DNA from: Branchipolynoe longqiensis
Lineage: Eukaryota > Annelida > Polychaeta > Phyllodocida > Polynoidae
Assembly (NCBI GenBank): GCA_030323885.1
Contig: CM059186.1
Span: 170,547,230-170,611,229 of the forward strand
DNA: 64,000 nucleotides
Reading direction: 5' to 3'
Shown piece after piece: positions 32,382 through 42,504 of the stretch. A model generated the notes under the pieces. The model made no database searches. It was not told where the DNA came from and saw only the letters and a list, made by a program, of their open reading frames with translations. The translations under genes and the position numbers were made by a program. The number at the start of each line of letters is the position of its first letter. Position 1 is the first letter of the stretch.

Positions 32382-32812
32382 GTGTCAGTTTTGAATATGA
32401 GGATTGAGAGAGATATATATATTGGGCATGTGGTGTACATGTGCATGCATGCATCAAACTCAACTTATACAGATCAGGCCTATCGTTGTTACGACAAGGT
32501 AATCAGGGACAACGTGATGGAGAATGGGTTGAAGGCCTTCACAATGGGAGATCATGAGCTCTCATTGCTGTACTTTAATTTAGAAAATACAAGGAGCAGC
32601 AGAGACGCCCGCAGACCGGCACAGTCTGACTATACAAGTAAGAGCTATGACAATTCACGGAAAATTTGTTATGGGTACAACTGCAACAAAGAGGGGTGTA
32701 CTGTACGCAGATATGACTATGAACATAGTGCTTGAACTGCAAATCGGGCTCTCACCAGATAAATGAGTGCAAAAGTAAGAGAAATTGACTTGTGTGAACA
32801 CCTGTACACACT
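32382..32812 (+). pseudogene. Gag-like ORF1, zinc-binding part, frameshifted
   Basis: The frame open from 32382 ends in ICYGYNCNKEGCTVRRYDYE-H. At about 32733 the sense continues in another frame with CLNCKSGSHQINECKSK, a C-x2-C-x4-H-x4-C zinc knuckle. The arrangement of a CCCH-like cluster immediately followed by a CCHC knuckle is characteristic of ORF1 in tyrosine-recombinase retroelements and recurs in the minus-strand pseudogene at 48.0-48.3 kb. It probably binds the element's RNA. The one-base shift inside the motif shows the copy is dead. Confidence 0.55.
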
Positions 32813-33352
32813 GGTGCAACGGGGACCGTTGGCCTAGTTGACTTTGAATTTCGCACCGAAACAACTGGTTTCCAAAGTGGTGCCAAAGATGTGGCGTACA
32901 AGCAGCTGCACTCTTTAGATGTACCTGAGATTGGTGATGGTGATAACTGTGAAATAAATTTATGTACTGCCTTGCTTGATGACCCGATAAATATATGTAT
33001 TGCAGACACTGGTGACCGTGTTTGTCAAAGCTCCATCACTGGTGTTTCTGATGAACTAAATAATCTGGAAGTTGTGAATTGTGGTGATTGTGTTGTTAGT
33101 TGCAGTTCATCAGTGGTAAAAAAGAACAATGTATCTGATTTTGCGGTAAAACCGGTGGTAGTGGTAAACAAATGTATTGACCGTAATTAGGTGGATGTGG
33201 AAGTAGTGGAGAATACTGCTGGACATTGTGAGTGTGGTGATCAGGAGGTGACACCTTGTGAGGAAGGTGCAGGCATTTACACGCCGCCTTCCATAAACAC
33301 TGATGCCGCAGTCATTATGGATGTGGGTATAGTGGCGGAGGTTAACCAGTAA
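32813..33352 (+). pseudogene. Remnant ORF downstream of the gag-like zinc motifs
   Basis: A frame reading VGLVDFEFRTETTGFQSGAK and on through LHSLDVPEIGDGDNCEINLC to a TAG at 33190, then open again to NQ-stop at 33350. Composition (Val, Asp, Cys and Ser-rich) looks protein-like, but no domain is recognised. It lies between the zinc knuckle and where a reverse transcriptase would be expected; the following 400 bp show no RT motifs. Confidence 0.3.
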
Positions 33353-33777
33353 CATCGATCGACCGGGCATATCTGAAGTCGACTATAAATGCCACCCCGG
33401 CCTGCCCAATGTCAATGCCAACTGGTTGAGGCTGGGCGGGCCAGATAGTTCAAGTTCAACTGATGATGACTGGTAGTGCTCATTGTGGGTCTTAGACCAA
33501 CATGATGATAAATCAGTTGATAAATGTAGTAACGTTTTGGAAAGTTCTTTACATGGTGTGTGAGTATGCAAGTACGATATTGGTGGCGTGGGGATATTGG
33601 TGGCGCGTGATTGGCGATCGGACTGTGTCCGTCAATACTTGAAGGCATCACTCATGGAGCGTCTGACACTCGATATGCGGGTGGCTGTGATGCTGGGAAT
33701 GCTAAACTGAGTTTCTATCTGAAACTCCCCACGAAGCTCCTCTTCTGGTTGGGGTGGTTTGGGTATTTTCTGGCAAT
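33353..33777. other. Non-coding interior of the element
   Basis: No reverse transcriptase, RNase H or recombinase motif seen; presumably the deletion-scarred remainder before B1. Confidence 0.4.
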
Positions 33778-33832
33778 CCAGAGTATCTACTCAATCCAGT
33801 TATGTATCCTGTTATGTGTAATGACTAATAAT
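33778..33832 (+). repeat. Terminal repeat B1
   Basis: CCAGAGTATCTACTCAATCC ... TGTAATGACTAATAAT; repeated at 34254 with few changes, 476 bp apart. Confidence 0.75.
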
Positions 33833-34253
33833 GTGTGGTATAAAGCATTTATACGAATATTGTTGAGGATGGAACCCTTCCTGTATTGAATGTCATGGAG
33901 GGGGATTCGAACCCGCTACCCCTCCGTGCTGCGTGATCACCGGGAACCACCTTTAGAAGGATTGAGGCAAGTCTAGCCTGCCATGTTTTTAGGCGCATTC
34001 GCGTAGCCTCCAGTGTCTGACAGGGCCGTGGCAAGTCTAGCCAGGAAATGTGTCAGGCGCATGCGCGTATCCACCAACGTCCAACGGCCTTTCCTGTATA
34101 TCGGCCCATTTGAATCCGAGCTTTAGCTTTAAGGTTGATTTTTAATTTTAAGTGATTACTGAATTGATGTTGTATGATGAATTGATGATGAATTGATGAT
34201 CTTGATGAATTGATGTTGTGATGATGAATAAACGGTTGTTTTTTTGTCGCCAG
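33833..34253 (+). repeat. Terminal repeat A2 with 3' extension
   Basis: 33833-34138 matches A1, including GCGCATGCGC at 34057-34066. The extra 115 bp (GATGAATT repeats, AATAAA near 34228, then a T-run) is not found in A1 and may hold the polyadenylation site. Confidence 0.7.
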
Positions 34254-34308
34254 CCAGAGTAGCTACTCAATCCAGTTATGTATCCTGTGGTGTGTAATGA
34301 CTAATAAT
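34254..34308 (+). repeat. Terminal repeat B2
   Basis: Second copy of the 55-bp repeat; homology ends at TAATAAT. Confidence 0.75.
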
Positions 34309-35114
34309 TGCATGAGATCTGCATGCAAATATGGCAGTTTTACAGGAGTGTAAGCTCCAGTGACGCTGATAGATAATAACAAACTGGCTGTCTAACTGCA
34401 GCAGATGACATTTAGCGGTAGTTGTTAATAACACTTTTTTTTGTGCCTCCCGTAAACATTTCATATTAATTTTGATGGTTTTAACCAACTTTTGTTGCTT
34501 CAACCAAAGTGGCATTCATTTTGAGTCACGTAACCATGAGTGTTGTTAACTTCACCATTCGATTGTGCCACCGATATGGTTTACCGCATAATGGTACAGA
34601 TGGATTCCACCAGATGGCGGCAGTATATTGAAGTGGGACAAGCATGAGTCCGGGATATGGCAGAGAATATAGATAGATACACCGTCTCTGAATATAATCA
34701 GAGACCGTGAATATATATATAATGACAGTTCAACACAATATTGGTCCAGGGATTAATAAGGAGCCATTGAACCCATGTGCAGCACAGGTTAAACTAGTAT
34801 ATTAATGTATTTTCCTTTAATATATTGGAACAGACACTATGTGTATATATTATAATTGTACTATATATCTTATATGTAATTATATACATGTATATACTGT
34901 ATATGTAAGTGATATATAATAATATATGTATTCTACAATTTATGATATTTTTACTAAAAGGTGTTTATTTATTTGTGAATTCCGCCAATTAATTTATTTG
35001 TCTATTTATTTGCTGCGGGTCAGTTTCACTCGAGTGCTTGTGGCGCCCCCTTAACACCCGTGTTGGACTGGAGAACCACTGCGTAATGTCAAACGCTTCA
35101 ATAGTTTTACTATA
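34309..35114. other. No gene; AT-rich
   Basis: AT-rich with TATATAAT runs around 34840-34935; no repeat family or ORF recognised. Confidence 0.5.
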
Positions 35115-35222
35115 GTTAGTTAGTTTTTGCTTTACATCCTAGCAACATCTAATGTCATATCAGGACGGGTACCGACTTGTGACAGTGTGCACTCATGGCA
35201 ACTTTATAGTGCTGCCCCACTG
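35115..35222 (-). mobile_element. SINE-B 3' fragment
   Basis: TTTACATCCTAGCAACATCT to TAGTGCTGCCCCACTG, cut off by an AT array. Confidence 0.82.
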
Positions 35223-35345
35223 ATATATATGATATATATAATCTATATAATCTATATAATCTATATAATCTATATAATCTATATAATATGTATAATATAT
35301 ATAATATATAATACATATATAATACATATATAATATGTATAATAT
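35223..35345. repeat. ATAATCTAT-type AT-rich array
   Basis: Repeats of TATATAATC then TATAATATG; the LINE inserted into this array. Confidence 0.85.
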
Positions 35346-38300
35346 GGTATGCAGGTATAGCAATCCCTCAGGGAGTTTGACGCCCCTGCCTTGCAGAGTT
35401 GTAAACCACTGCCTTGTGGTACAGATCCTTGACAGAACCGAAGGCTAAGGGAGCAAACCCTAAACAGAAAACCATGTCACTGTGGCAGCATTAAGGGCGG
35501 TTGATGTATGGAACTCCCAACATCTCCCGACCAGCCACTGCAGGGACAAATAGTTTTGCGCCTGTCTTGACATGTTCTTGCCGGTGTGAAACCTCTATTT
35601 GCTCCCCGAGAGAGTGCCGCTGGTAACTTGCAAAAGCCAGCAGCACTTCAACACTTTTGCAGGCAGCTTTCATGAAATGTACAACCGCACAAAACACCAT
35701 ACCGGCTCGGTCGTCGCCCGGGTTACCAAGGACCGCGCTGCTCGAGCTCATCTTCCGTCGACAGTGGAAAATCAGCTAGGAGGAACACAATGCAACGCAA
35801 CACAACTACTGACAATTGCCCAATGGAACGTCAGGACTCTTCTCGACCGAGAAGCAGCTGACCAACCAGAAAGACGTACGGCACTAGTAGCAATGGAACT
35901 GGCAAAATACAACATCAACATTGCCGCCCGATGCGAAACAAGCTTCTCCGAGTCTGGTAGTCTCAATGACCTGGAATACTCTTTCTTCTGGAGTGGCAAA
36001 CCCGAAGGAGAGAGAAGGGAGGCCGGAGTGGGCTTTGCTATCAAAAAGGACATCGTCACAAAGCTGACAGAAATGCCACGGCCAGTAAGTGACAGAATCA
36101 TGACGATGAGACTACCTTTGAGCAAGGACAACATTGCTACAATTATCAGTGCGTATGCTCCAACAATGACAAACCCAGATGATAACAAGGAGGCCTTCTA
36201 CAACCAGCTGGCAAATACGCTCAGTGACATCCCTCACACTGATAAGCTACTGCTGATAGGAGACTTCAATGCAAGGATAGGAAGAGACAATGACAAGTGG
36301 CCCTTGGTCATGGGCAAACATGGAATCGGGAAATGCAACTCCAATGGTGAGCTCCTACTGGCTTTGTGCTCTGAGTTCGAACTGATAGTGACAAACACCA
36401 TGTTCAAGCAGAAGGATGAACGCAAGACCACTTGGATGCATCCTCGTTCCAGGCACTGGCATATGATCGACTTCATCATCACAAGGTGCCGGGATAAGAT
36501 GGACATCCACAGTACTCAAGCCATGCGTGGAGCTAACTGCTGGACCGATCACCAGATGCTAAGGTCAAAAGTGGCATTCAGAATACGACAAAAACACAAC
36601 ATGCAAGGGACAAATAAACCGACAAAGCTAAACACAGCAAAATTAAGTACCATTAGTCACAGGGAGAGCTTTGAGTGGGAGATGGACAGCGCTCTCGCAC
36701 AATGGGAGGAGAAGGAAAGCCCAACACCAGACGAGGAATGGGCAGCGTTGCAGCAGGTTGTATACAACACAGCTAAAACTTATCTGGACAAGCCAGACAG
36801 AAAACATCAGGACTGGTTCGACCCCAACAATCAGGAGCTACAGAATCTTATGAGCAGAAGAGACCAAGCCCACCAGAGAGTGTTGCAGACCAGGAACACT
36901 AGATCCACCACTGCAGCATACAAAGATGCCTGCAGATTGTTACAAAAATGCACCTGTGCATTGAAGTCAGACTGGTGGGAAATGAAGGCAGAGGAGCTGC
37001 AGAGAGCTGCAGACAGAAACAACATGAAGGGCTTCTACAGAGGACTGAAGGAAGTGTGGGGACCCGTGAAGAAGGGACCTGTTCACCTGAAATCAACAGA
37101 TGGAACAGAGACCTTTTCCGACAGCAAGAGAGTTGTGGCAAGATGGAGCGAACACTTCCAGAATCTACTTAACGTCCCTGGTGACATAGATCACGAAGCT
37201 ATGGACAACATCCAGCAGTGCATTACCAAAACATGCCTCGATGAGATTCCAACCATGGACGAGATGGCTAGAGCAATCGCCAGCCTGAAAGATGGCAAAG
37301 CACCTGGGGGTGATGGAATTCCTGCCGAGGTATGGAAGCATGGAGGAGACAATCTGCTCAACAGACTGCACCAACTTATCACCAATGCCTGGGAGGAGGG
37401 TTCTGTACCCCAAGCATGGAAGGATGCCAGCATTGTAACCATCTACAAGAAAGGTGATCGAACAGACTGTGGGAACTACAGAGGAATCTCTCTTCTTTCC
37501 ATAGCAGGTAAGATCTTCGCCAGGATCCTACTCAACAGACTATCTATTCACATAACACCTGGTGTAGTTCCGGAGTCACAGTGTGGCTTCAGAGGTAACC
37601 GGAGCACTGTGGATATGATATTTTGTCTCCGACAGCTACAAGAAAAGTGCATTGAGCAGGACCGACCACTGTACATGGTATTTGTCGATTTCACTAAGGC
37701 ATTTGATACAGTCGGGAGGACCGGGCTATGGCAGCTACTGAGGAAGTACGGATGCCCAGAGAAGTTCGCAACTATGATCGAGTCTCTACATACAGGAATG
37801 ATGGCGAACGTTAGTGCTGGAGGGGAAGTCTCGGAATCGTTCGGGGTTACCAATGGGGTCAAGCAAGGTTGTGTACTGGCCCCCACGCTTTTCTCCATCT
37901 TCCTATCATCAATGCTAGATGAGGCTTTCCGAGACATGGGGGATGGCATCTATATACAGTCCAGACAGAGCGCTGACCTATTCAATGTCGCACACTTCAG
38001 AGCGAAGACCAAGACTACTCAGATACTGGTGAGAGAGCTACTATTCGCAGATGACAGTGCACTGGTTGCCCACTCTGCTGAAGAGACCCAGAAAATAGTG
38101 GATGCTTTCTCCGATGCATCAAAGAAGTTTGGCCTGAAAATTAACATCAAGAAGACGGAGGTGCTGTACCAACCCAACTCTACAAGAACCCGAGAGGAGG
38201 AGATCATGGTTGACGGAAACAAGCTGAACTCTGTTCCGGAATTCACCTATCTCGGAAGCACTATATCAAGTGATGGACGCATTGATGCTGAGATACAGAG

Positions 38301-38859
38301 GAGGATGGCCAAGGCTAGCGCATCTTTCGGCCGACTACGCCAGAGACTCTGGAACAACCACCATGTGTCCATTCGGGTCAAAGGTAAGATCTACCGCGCA
38401 ATCGTGCTATCCACCCTACTATACGGAGCCGAGGCCTGGACAGTGTACAGAAGCAGGTGAAAAAGCTGCATGCCTTCATGATGCGACATCTGCATTCAAT
38501 CATGAGGCTAACCTGGAAGGACAAAGTGACGAATAAGGAAATACTCGAACGGATGGGGCTGCCCTCTATGGAAGATCTTCTGATCAAAAAGAATCTCCGG
38601 TGGACTGGAACCTCATGAGGATGTCATCAGATAGGCTACCGAAGCAGATCCTCTATTCTCAACTGTCTTCTGGCTACAGAAAGAGAGGGCGCCCTCGTCA
38701 CCGGTTCAAGGATACCATCAAGCGAAACCTGAAGCTGAGAGACATTAAGACCAACTCATGGACGCAACTCTCACAGCAGAGAGCTAAATGGAGAGCGGCA
38801 GTCAAGTAATGAAAGCAGTCTTTGTCGCATCGCGAGCGACAGCATGCTGATGAATATGA
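35346..38859 (+). mobile_element. Near-full-length RTE-type LINE (about 3.5 kb)
   Basis: It begins GGTATGCAGGTATAGC, has a 5' region of about 330 bp with a single long ORF, and ends GACAGCATG plus a short ATG-type tail. One ORF with APE endonuclease and reverse transcriptase but no separate ORF1 and a trinucleotide-like tail point to the RTE clade. ATATGTATAATAT occurs on both sides (35333-35345, 38860-38872), but the site is AT-repetitive, so the duplication is uncertain. It is the source-like reference for at least five other fragments in the window. Confidence 0.9.
35677..38809 (+). pseudogene. APE endonuclease-reverse transcriptase of RTE-type LINE, two frameshifts
   Basis: The first in-frame ATG is at 35677 (a TGA at 35587 closes the frame upstream). 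APE endonuclease motifs are present: AQWNVRT (about 35815), the CET glutamate, LLIGDFNARIG (about 36250), HWHMIDFI (36445-36486) and TDHQML. Reverse transcriptase follows: GGDGIPAEVW, NYRGISLLS, motif A FVDFTKAFD (37681-37707), GVKQGCVLAP and motif C FADD (38044-38055). All catalytic residues I can identify are present. A one-base loss at about 38450 brings a stop at 38458-38460, and a second near 38609 shifts the frame again before the natural C-terminus (KWRAAVK, 38809). Compared with the 24-kb fragment, both are deletions. The catalytic core could still be translated; the C-terminal domain could not. Confidence 0.92.
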
Positions 38860-39130
38860 ATATGTATAATATGTATAATATGTATAATTTCTAATATATA
38901 TAATATATATAACATATATAGTCTGTATAGTATATATAATATATATAGTATATATATAGTATATATATTATATATAGTATATATATTATATATAATGTAT
39001 ATAATATATATAATATATTATATATAATATAATATATATATTGAATTTCTTTTATATAAATGATATATAATATGTATAAATGTATATATATAATAACTGA
39101 TCTATAAATGATATATATATATAAATTTAG
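38860..39130. repeat. AT-rich TATATAAT array
   Basis: Continuation of the AT-rich array on the other side of the LINE. Confidence 0.85.
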
Positions 39131-39362
39131 CGGTAGTATTTGACTATGTATACCATCAACTTGAGCATGAACCACCCTTGTTTTTTGTAAATTCAAGTTC
39201 AAAATGGCTGGGACCAGTGAGAGGTGAGGGGTGTCATGGCGCCCCCTGGTCGACACAGGAGACAGCAGCTGTTTGTGCACCTTGTATAATTGTGTGCCTT
39301 GTCACTGCTGGAGACTGTGAGGCGCCACGCAGTCGGACCCAGCTCTGAGGAGCACTGGGCGC
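39131..39362. other. Nothing recognised
   Basis: Short unique-looking spacer. Confidence 0.4.
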
Positions 39363-39780
39363 TGGTGTGTGGTGGGCGATGGGTGGTGGGCGCTGGGTGG
39401 TGGGTGGTGGTGGCTGCTGGGTGGTGGGGGGTGGGGTGGTGGGGTGGTGGGATGTGTGGGTGCTCGGTGGTGGGATGTGGGGGTGGTGGGCGATGGGTGG
39501 TGGGTGGTGGTGGTGGTGGGTGGTGGGTGTGGTGGGTGGTGGGTGGTGGGAGGTGTGGTGGGTGGTGGGTGGGGGGCGATGGGTGGTGGGGGTGGGGGGC
39601 TGGGAGGTGGTGGGGTGGTGTGTGTGGGCGATGGGTGGTGGGTGGTGGTGGTGGGAGGTGGTGGGGTGTGGGTGGGTGGTGGGCGGGGTGGCTGGTGGGA
39701 GGTGGTGGGTGGTGGCGATGGGTGGTGGACGGTGGGTGTGGGTGGAGGAATGTAGGCGGGGGTGTGGCGAGAAGGGGGTG
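39363..39780 (+). repeat. GGTGGTGGGTGG minisatellite
   Basis: Irregular GGTGG/GGGCGATGGGTGG units; open frames are Gly/Trp or Pro/His artefacts. Confidence 0.88.
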
Positions 39781-40160
39781 AGAGGCGGGAAGGAGACAGG
39801 CGGGGGTGGGGTGGGTGAGGTGGGTGAGGTGGAGAAACGCCGGGAAGGCGGGGGAAGGTGGGGTGCCATGTGGAAGGCAGGGGAAGGTAGGGGAAGACGG
39901 GGGAAGGCTGGCAGGGGACGGCGAGAGGCAGGCGGGGGACGGCAGGAGGCAGGCGGGGGACGGCAGGAGGCAGGCGGGGTACGGCGGGAGGTAGGCGGGG
40001 GATGGCGGGAGGCGGGTGGGGGACGGTGGGAGGTTGGCGGGGGACGGCAGGTGTACAGCAGTATCTATAGGGTAGTGGACGGCGGGAGGCGGGAGGCGGG
40101 AGGCGGGAGGCGGGAGGCGGGAGGCGGGCGGGTGACAGCTGGGGACGGCGGGAGGCGGGC
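39781..40160 (+). repeat. GGCGGGAGGC-type minisatellite
   Basis: Units such as GGGGGACGGCAGGAGGCAGG and GGCGGGAGGCGGGAGGC, continuing G-rich polarity. Confidence 0.88.
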
Positions 40161-40311
40161 GGGGGATGGCGGGTGTACATATATAGGGTCATTACCTACA
40201 GTGAGGGGCTAATGCTTGGTGAGGCGCGTGTATTACTCCGCAGGACACGCGGGGAACCAGCCACCCGGGGCCGACTCTGAGATGGCGATGTGTATCCAAG
40301 GGGACGCTATG

Positions 40312-40875
40312 TAGACACGAATATACCTATTTCACGTGACGTCAGCATAGATAAATAGGTGTGTGCGCGCAACTTGCCTGCAAAGCAACACCCGGTGCCC
40401 TGTAAACTCAACAGCTGTGTCCGTGTGTGCAATCTTCATACAGAAAACGTGAAATATCTCTAAAACCGCACTACTTAGAAACAAACCGCTTTGCACACAA
40501 ACAGATCAAATGTTTACCAAACTGATTATATTAATTTTATATGCTTACTGTTCTGTATTTCTATTAATTTTTAATAAAATTCACGTTTTGCACTCCATGT
40601 ATTAGCAAACTCAATGGCCGTGCACAATCTTCCTACAGAAAAAGTGAAATATCTCTAAAACCGCATCACCTAGAAACAAACCACTTGGCACACAACCAGA
40701 TCAAATGTTTACCAAACAGATTATATTAAATGTATATGCTTAGTGTTCTGTATTTCTATTAATTTTAAATAAAATTGACGGTTTGCACTGCGCGTATTGG
40801 CAAACTCAATGGTCGTATGCCTTTGTTTTGCAGCCAAGGTGCGCGCGCATACACAATGTTTGTAAAAGGGGTGTA
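40312..40875. mobile_element. MITE-like element, second copy, with internal duplication
   Basis: Left end TAGACACGAATATACCTATT and right end complement TACACCCCTTTTACAAACAT match the ends of 16218-16578 in inverted orientation. An interior segment of about 215 bp (AAATATCTCTAAAACCGCA, TTTCTATTAATTTT) is present twice in tandem (about 40430-40610 and 40620-40800). TA is at both outer edges. No ORF. Confidence 0.68.
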
Positions 40876-41054
40876 CATCTCCTTACATCAGCCTCGATTC
40901 GAAGCACGAGCAGCGGAGTCACAATCACGGCATCACACAGAGGACAGATTGTCGGTGCGCACAGAGGATGTGCGCGTAGCAATAGGAGCTACAGGCGGGG
41001 ATAGAACCCCTCTCATCGGGTTATAGTGTTCATGGCGATTTTGTTCACAATACG
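40876..41054. other. Nothing recognised
   Basis: Short spacer. Confidence 0.4.
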
Positions 41055-41760
41055 GTTGGTTTGTTGGGGTTTTACATCCTGTAGGTATGCAGGTATTGCA
41101 GGTATAGCAATACCTCAGGGAGTTTGACGCCCCTGCCCTGCAGAGTTGTAAACCACTGCCTTGTGGTACAGGTTCTTGACAGAACCGAAGGCTAAGGGAG
41201 CAAACCCTAAACAGAAAACCATGTCACTGTGGCAGCATTAAGGGCGGTTGATGTATGGAACTCCCAACATCTCCCGACCAGCCACTGCAGGGACAAATAG
41301 TTTTGCGCCTGTCTTGACATGTTCTTGCCGGTGTGAAACCTCTATTTGCTCCCCGAGAGAGTGCCACTGGTAACTTGCAAAAGCCAGCAGCACTTCAACA
41401 CTTTTGCAGGCAGCTTTCATGAAATGTATTACAGAAAGAGAGGGTGCCCTCGACTCTGGTTCAAGGATACCATCAAGAGAAACCTGAAGCTGAGAGACAT
41501 TAAGACCGACTCATGGACGCAACTCTCACAGCAAAGAGCTAAATGGAGAGCGGCAGTCAAGTAATGAAAGCAGTCTTTGTTGCATCGCGACCGACAGCAT
41601 GATGATGATGATGATGACATCCTGTCTGAGATCATGATTATCAGGACGGGGACTGATTTGTGACGGTGCGTATCCATGGTGATTTTATTTATAGTGCTGC
41701 CCCATTGGAAGACCAGGTCACTAACGCCATGACCGATATCCCGCTAAGTCACATTAGGTG
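41055..41760 (-). mobile_element. SINE-B copy split by a LINE derivative
   Basis: The SINE-B tail (GTTGGGGTTTTACATCCTGT) is at 41055-41082 and the rest of the body at 41617-41760. ACATCCTGT is duplicated across the insert (41074-41082, 41617-41625). Confidence 0.85.
41083..41616 (+). mobile_element. Internally deleted LINE derivative (534 bp)
   Basis: It joins the complete LINE 5' region (41083-about 41429) to the last 190 bp of the LINE, skipping about 3 kb. The 5' breakpoint is after CATGAAATGT, as in the 167-bp derivative at 27.8 kb, while the 3' breakpoint differs. Flanked by the 9-bp duplication ACATCCTGT, it was inserted by LINE machinery. A fused open frame joins the upstream segment to the C-terminal residues, which I regard as incidental. 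Confidence 0.92.
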
Positions 41761-41824
41761 AGTTGAGAAAGCCTGAGCGCTCATTTGAAAGTTGTTCCAC
41801 ACATCTACAGGGTCTATTATGGTT

Positions 41825-42175
41825 CGTTTGTTTGTTCCTTTTCGATCTAGCAACATTTAAGGTCATATCAGGATGGGTACCCACTTGTGACAGTGTGCAA
41901 TCATGGTGACTTTATAGTGCTGCCCCACTGGGAGATCAGACTGACAGTACCATGAACTGATGATGACAGTACCATGAACTGATCACATTATCCTGACATT
42001 GAGCCAACCAGTCATTTCCCTATCATAATAATACCGAGCGCCTGGCTAGAAGCAACAAGTATCAATTTCTATCTCATTGGTTCGACTCGACCAGTGGTCG
42101 AGCCTGTGGCTTCGAATCCCACGTTCTACCAAGACGTGAGACAGATGCTCAACTCATTCGGCCATCCCATCTGGT
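41825..42175 (-). mobile_element. SINE-B copy, full length
   Basis: Body GATCTAGCAACATTTAAGGT to head CATTCGGCCATCCC, with a B box complement CTTCGAATCCCA. A small internal duplication (GACAGTACCATGAACTGAT twice, 41941-41982) is specific to this copy. The flanks at 41770 and 42225 share AAAGCCTGAG and GCTCATTTGAAAG, implying that a larger segment was duplicated together with the preceding SINE-B. Confidence 0.85.
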
Positions 42176-42504
42176 CAGGTAGTGGGTGGGTTGGGAGATT
42201 TAAAATGGATCAAAGCCAAAGCCTGAGTGCTCATTTGAAAGCGGCTCCACCCGTCCACAGCGACTATTAAGTGTTATGGTGCCTACAACTATGTGCAATC
42301 ATGTCTGTCTTTATGTATATAACACATGTAAACACCTAGCTTGGTATTCACTATGGAACTGTATCCCAGTGACGTCATACAGGACTACTGTCATTCGGCG
42401 AGCAGGAAGGACTTCCTGTTTCAAAGCAACGCGGAGGTAATGAAAACAGGAACGGGGCTCTTTACTTCCCAAGTACTGGGTTCTTAATCTTATTACACAC
42501 TCGG
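42176..42504. other. No gene; duplicated flank sequence
   Basis: Contains the second copy of the AAAGCCTGAG...GCTCATTTGAAAG flank (about 42220-42275), otherwise nothing. Confidence 0.45.

Larger units (their letters stand above)
31537..34308 (+). mobile_element. Internally deleted tyrosine-recombinase-type retroelement (A1-ORF1-B1-A2-B2)
   Basis: A 304-bp repeat (31537-31840) recurs at 33833-34138. A second repeat of 55 bp lies just before that recurrence (33778-33832) and again at 34254-34308. The order A1 - internal - B1 - A2 - B2 is that of Ngaro elements. The interior has a gag-like ORF1 remnant with zinc-binding motifs but no reverse transcriptase or recombinase motif that I can find, so it looks non-autonomous. 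An LTR element with coincidental 55-bp repeats is the alternative. Confidence 0.62.

Noticed and set aside
31537..34138. Ordinary LTR retrotransposon with 304-bp LTRs
   Set aside because: Kept as an alternative, but the additional 55-bp repeat immediately before and after the right copy fits the interleaved A/B pattern better, and no PBS/PPT or integrase is seen.
39234..40212. Gly/Trp-rich and Pro/His-rich ORFs near 300 residues on both strands
   Set aside because: G-rich minisatellite; coding on both strands is implausible.
41346..41564. Fused 72-residue protein from the deleted LINE
   Set aside because: Begins at a TTG in 5' region and joins to C-terminal LINE residues by chance of the deletion; no evidence of translation or function.
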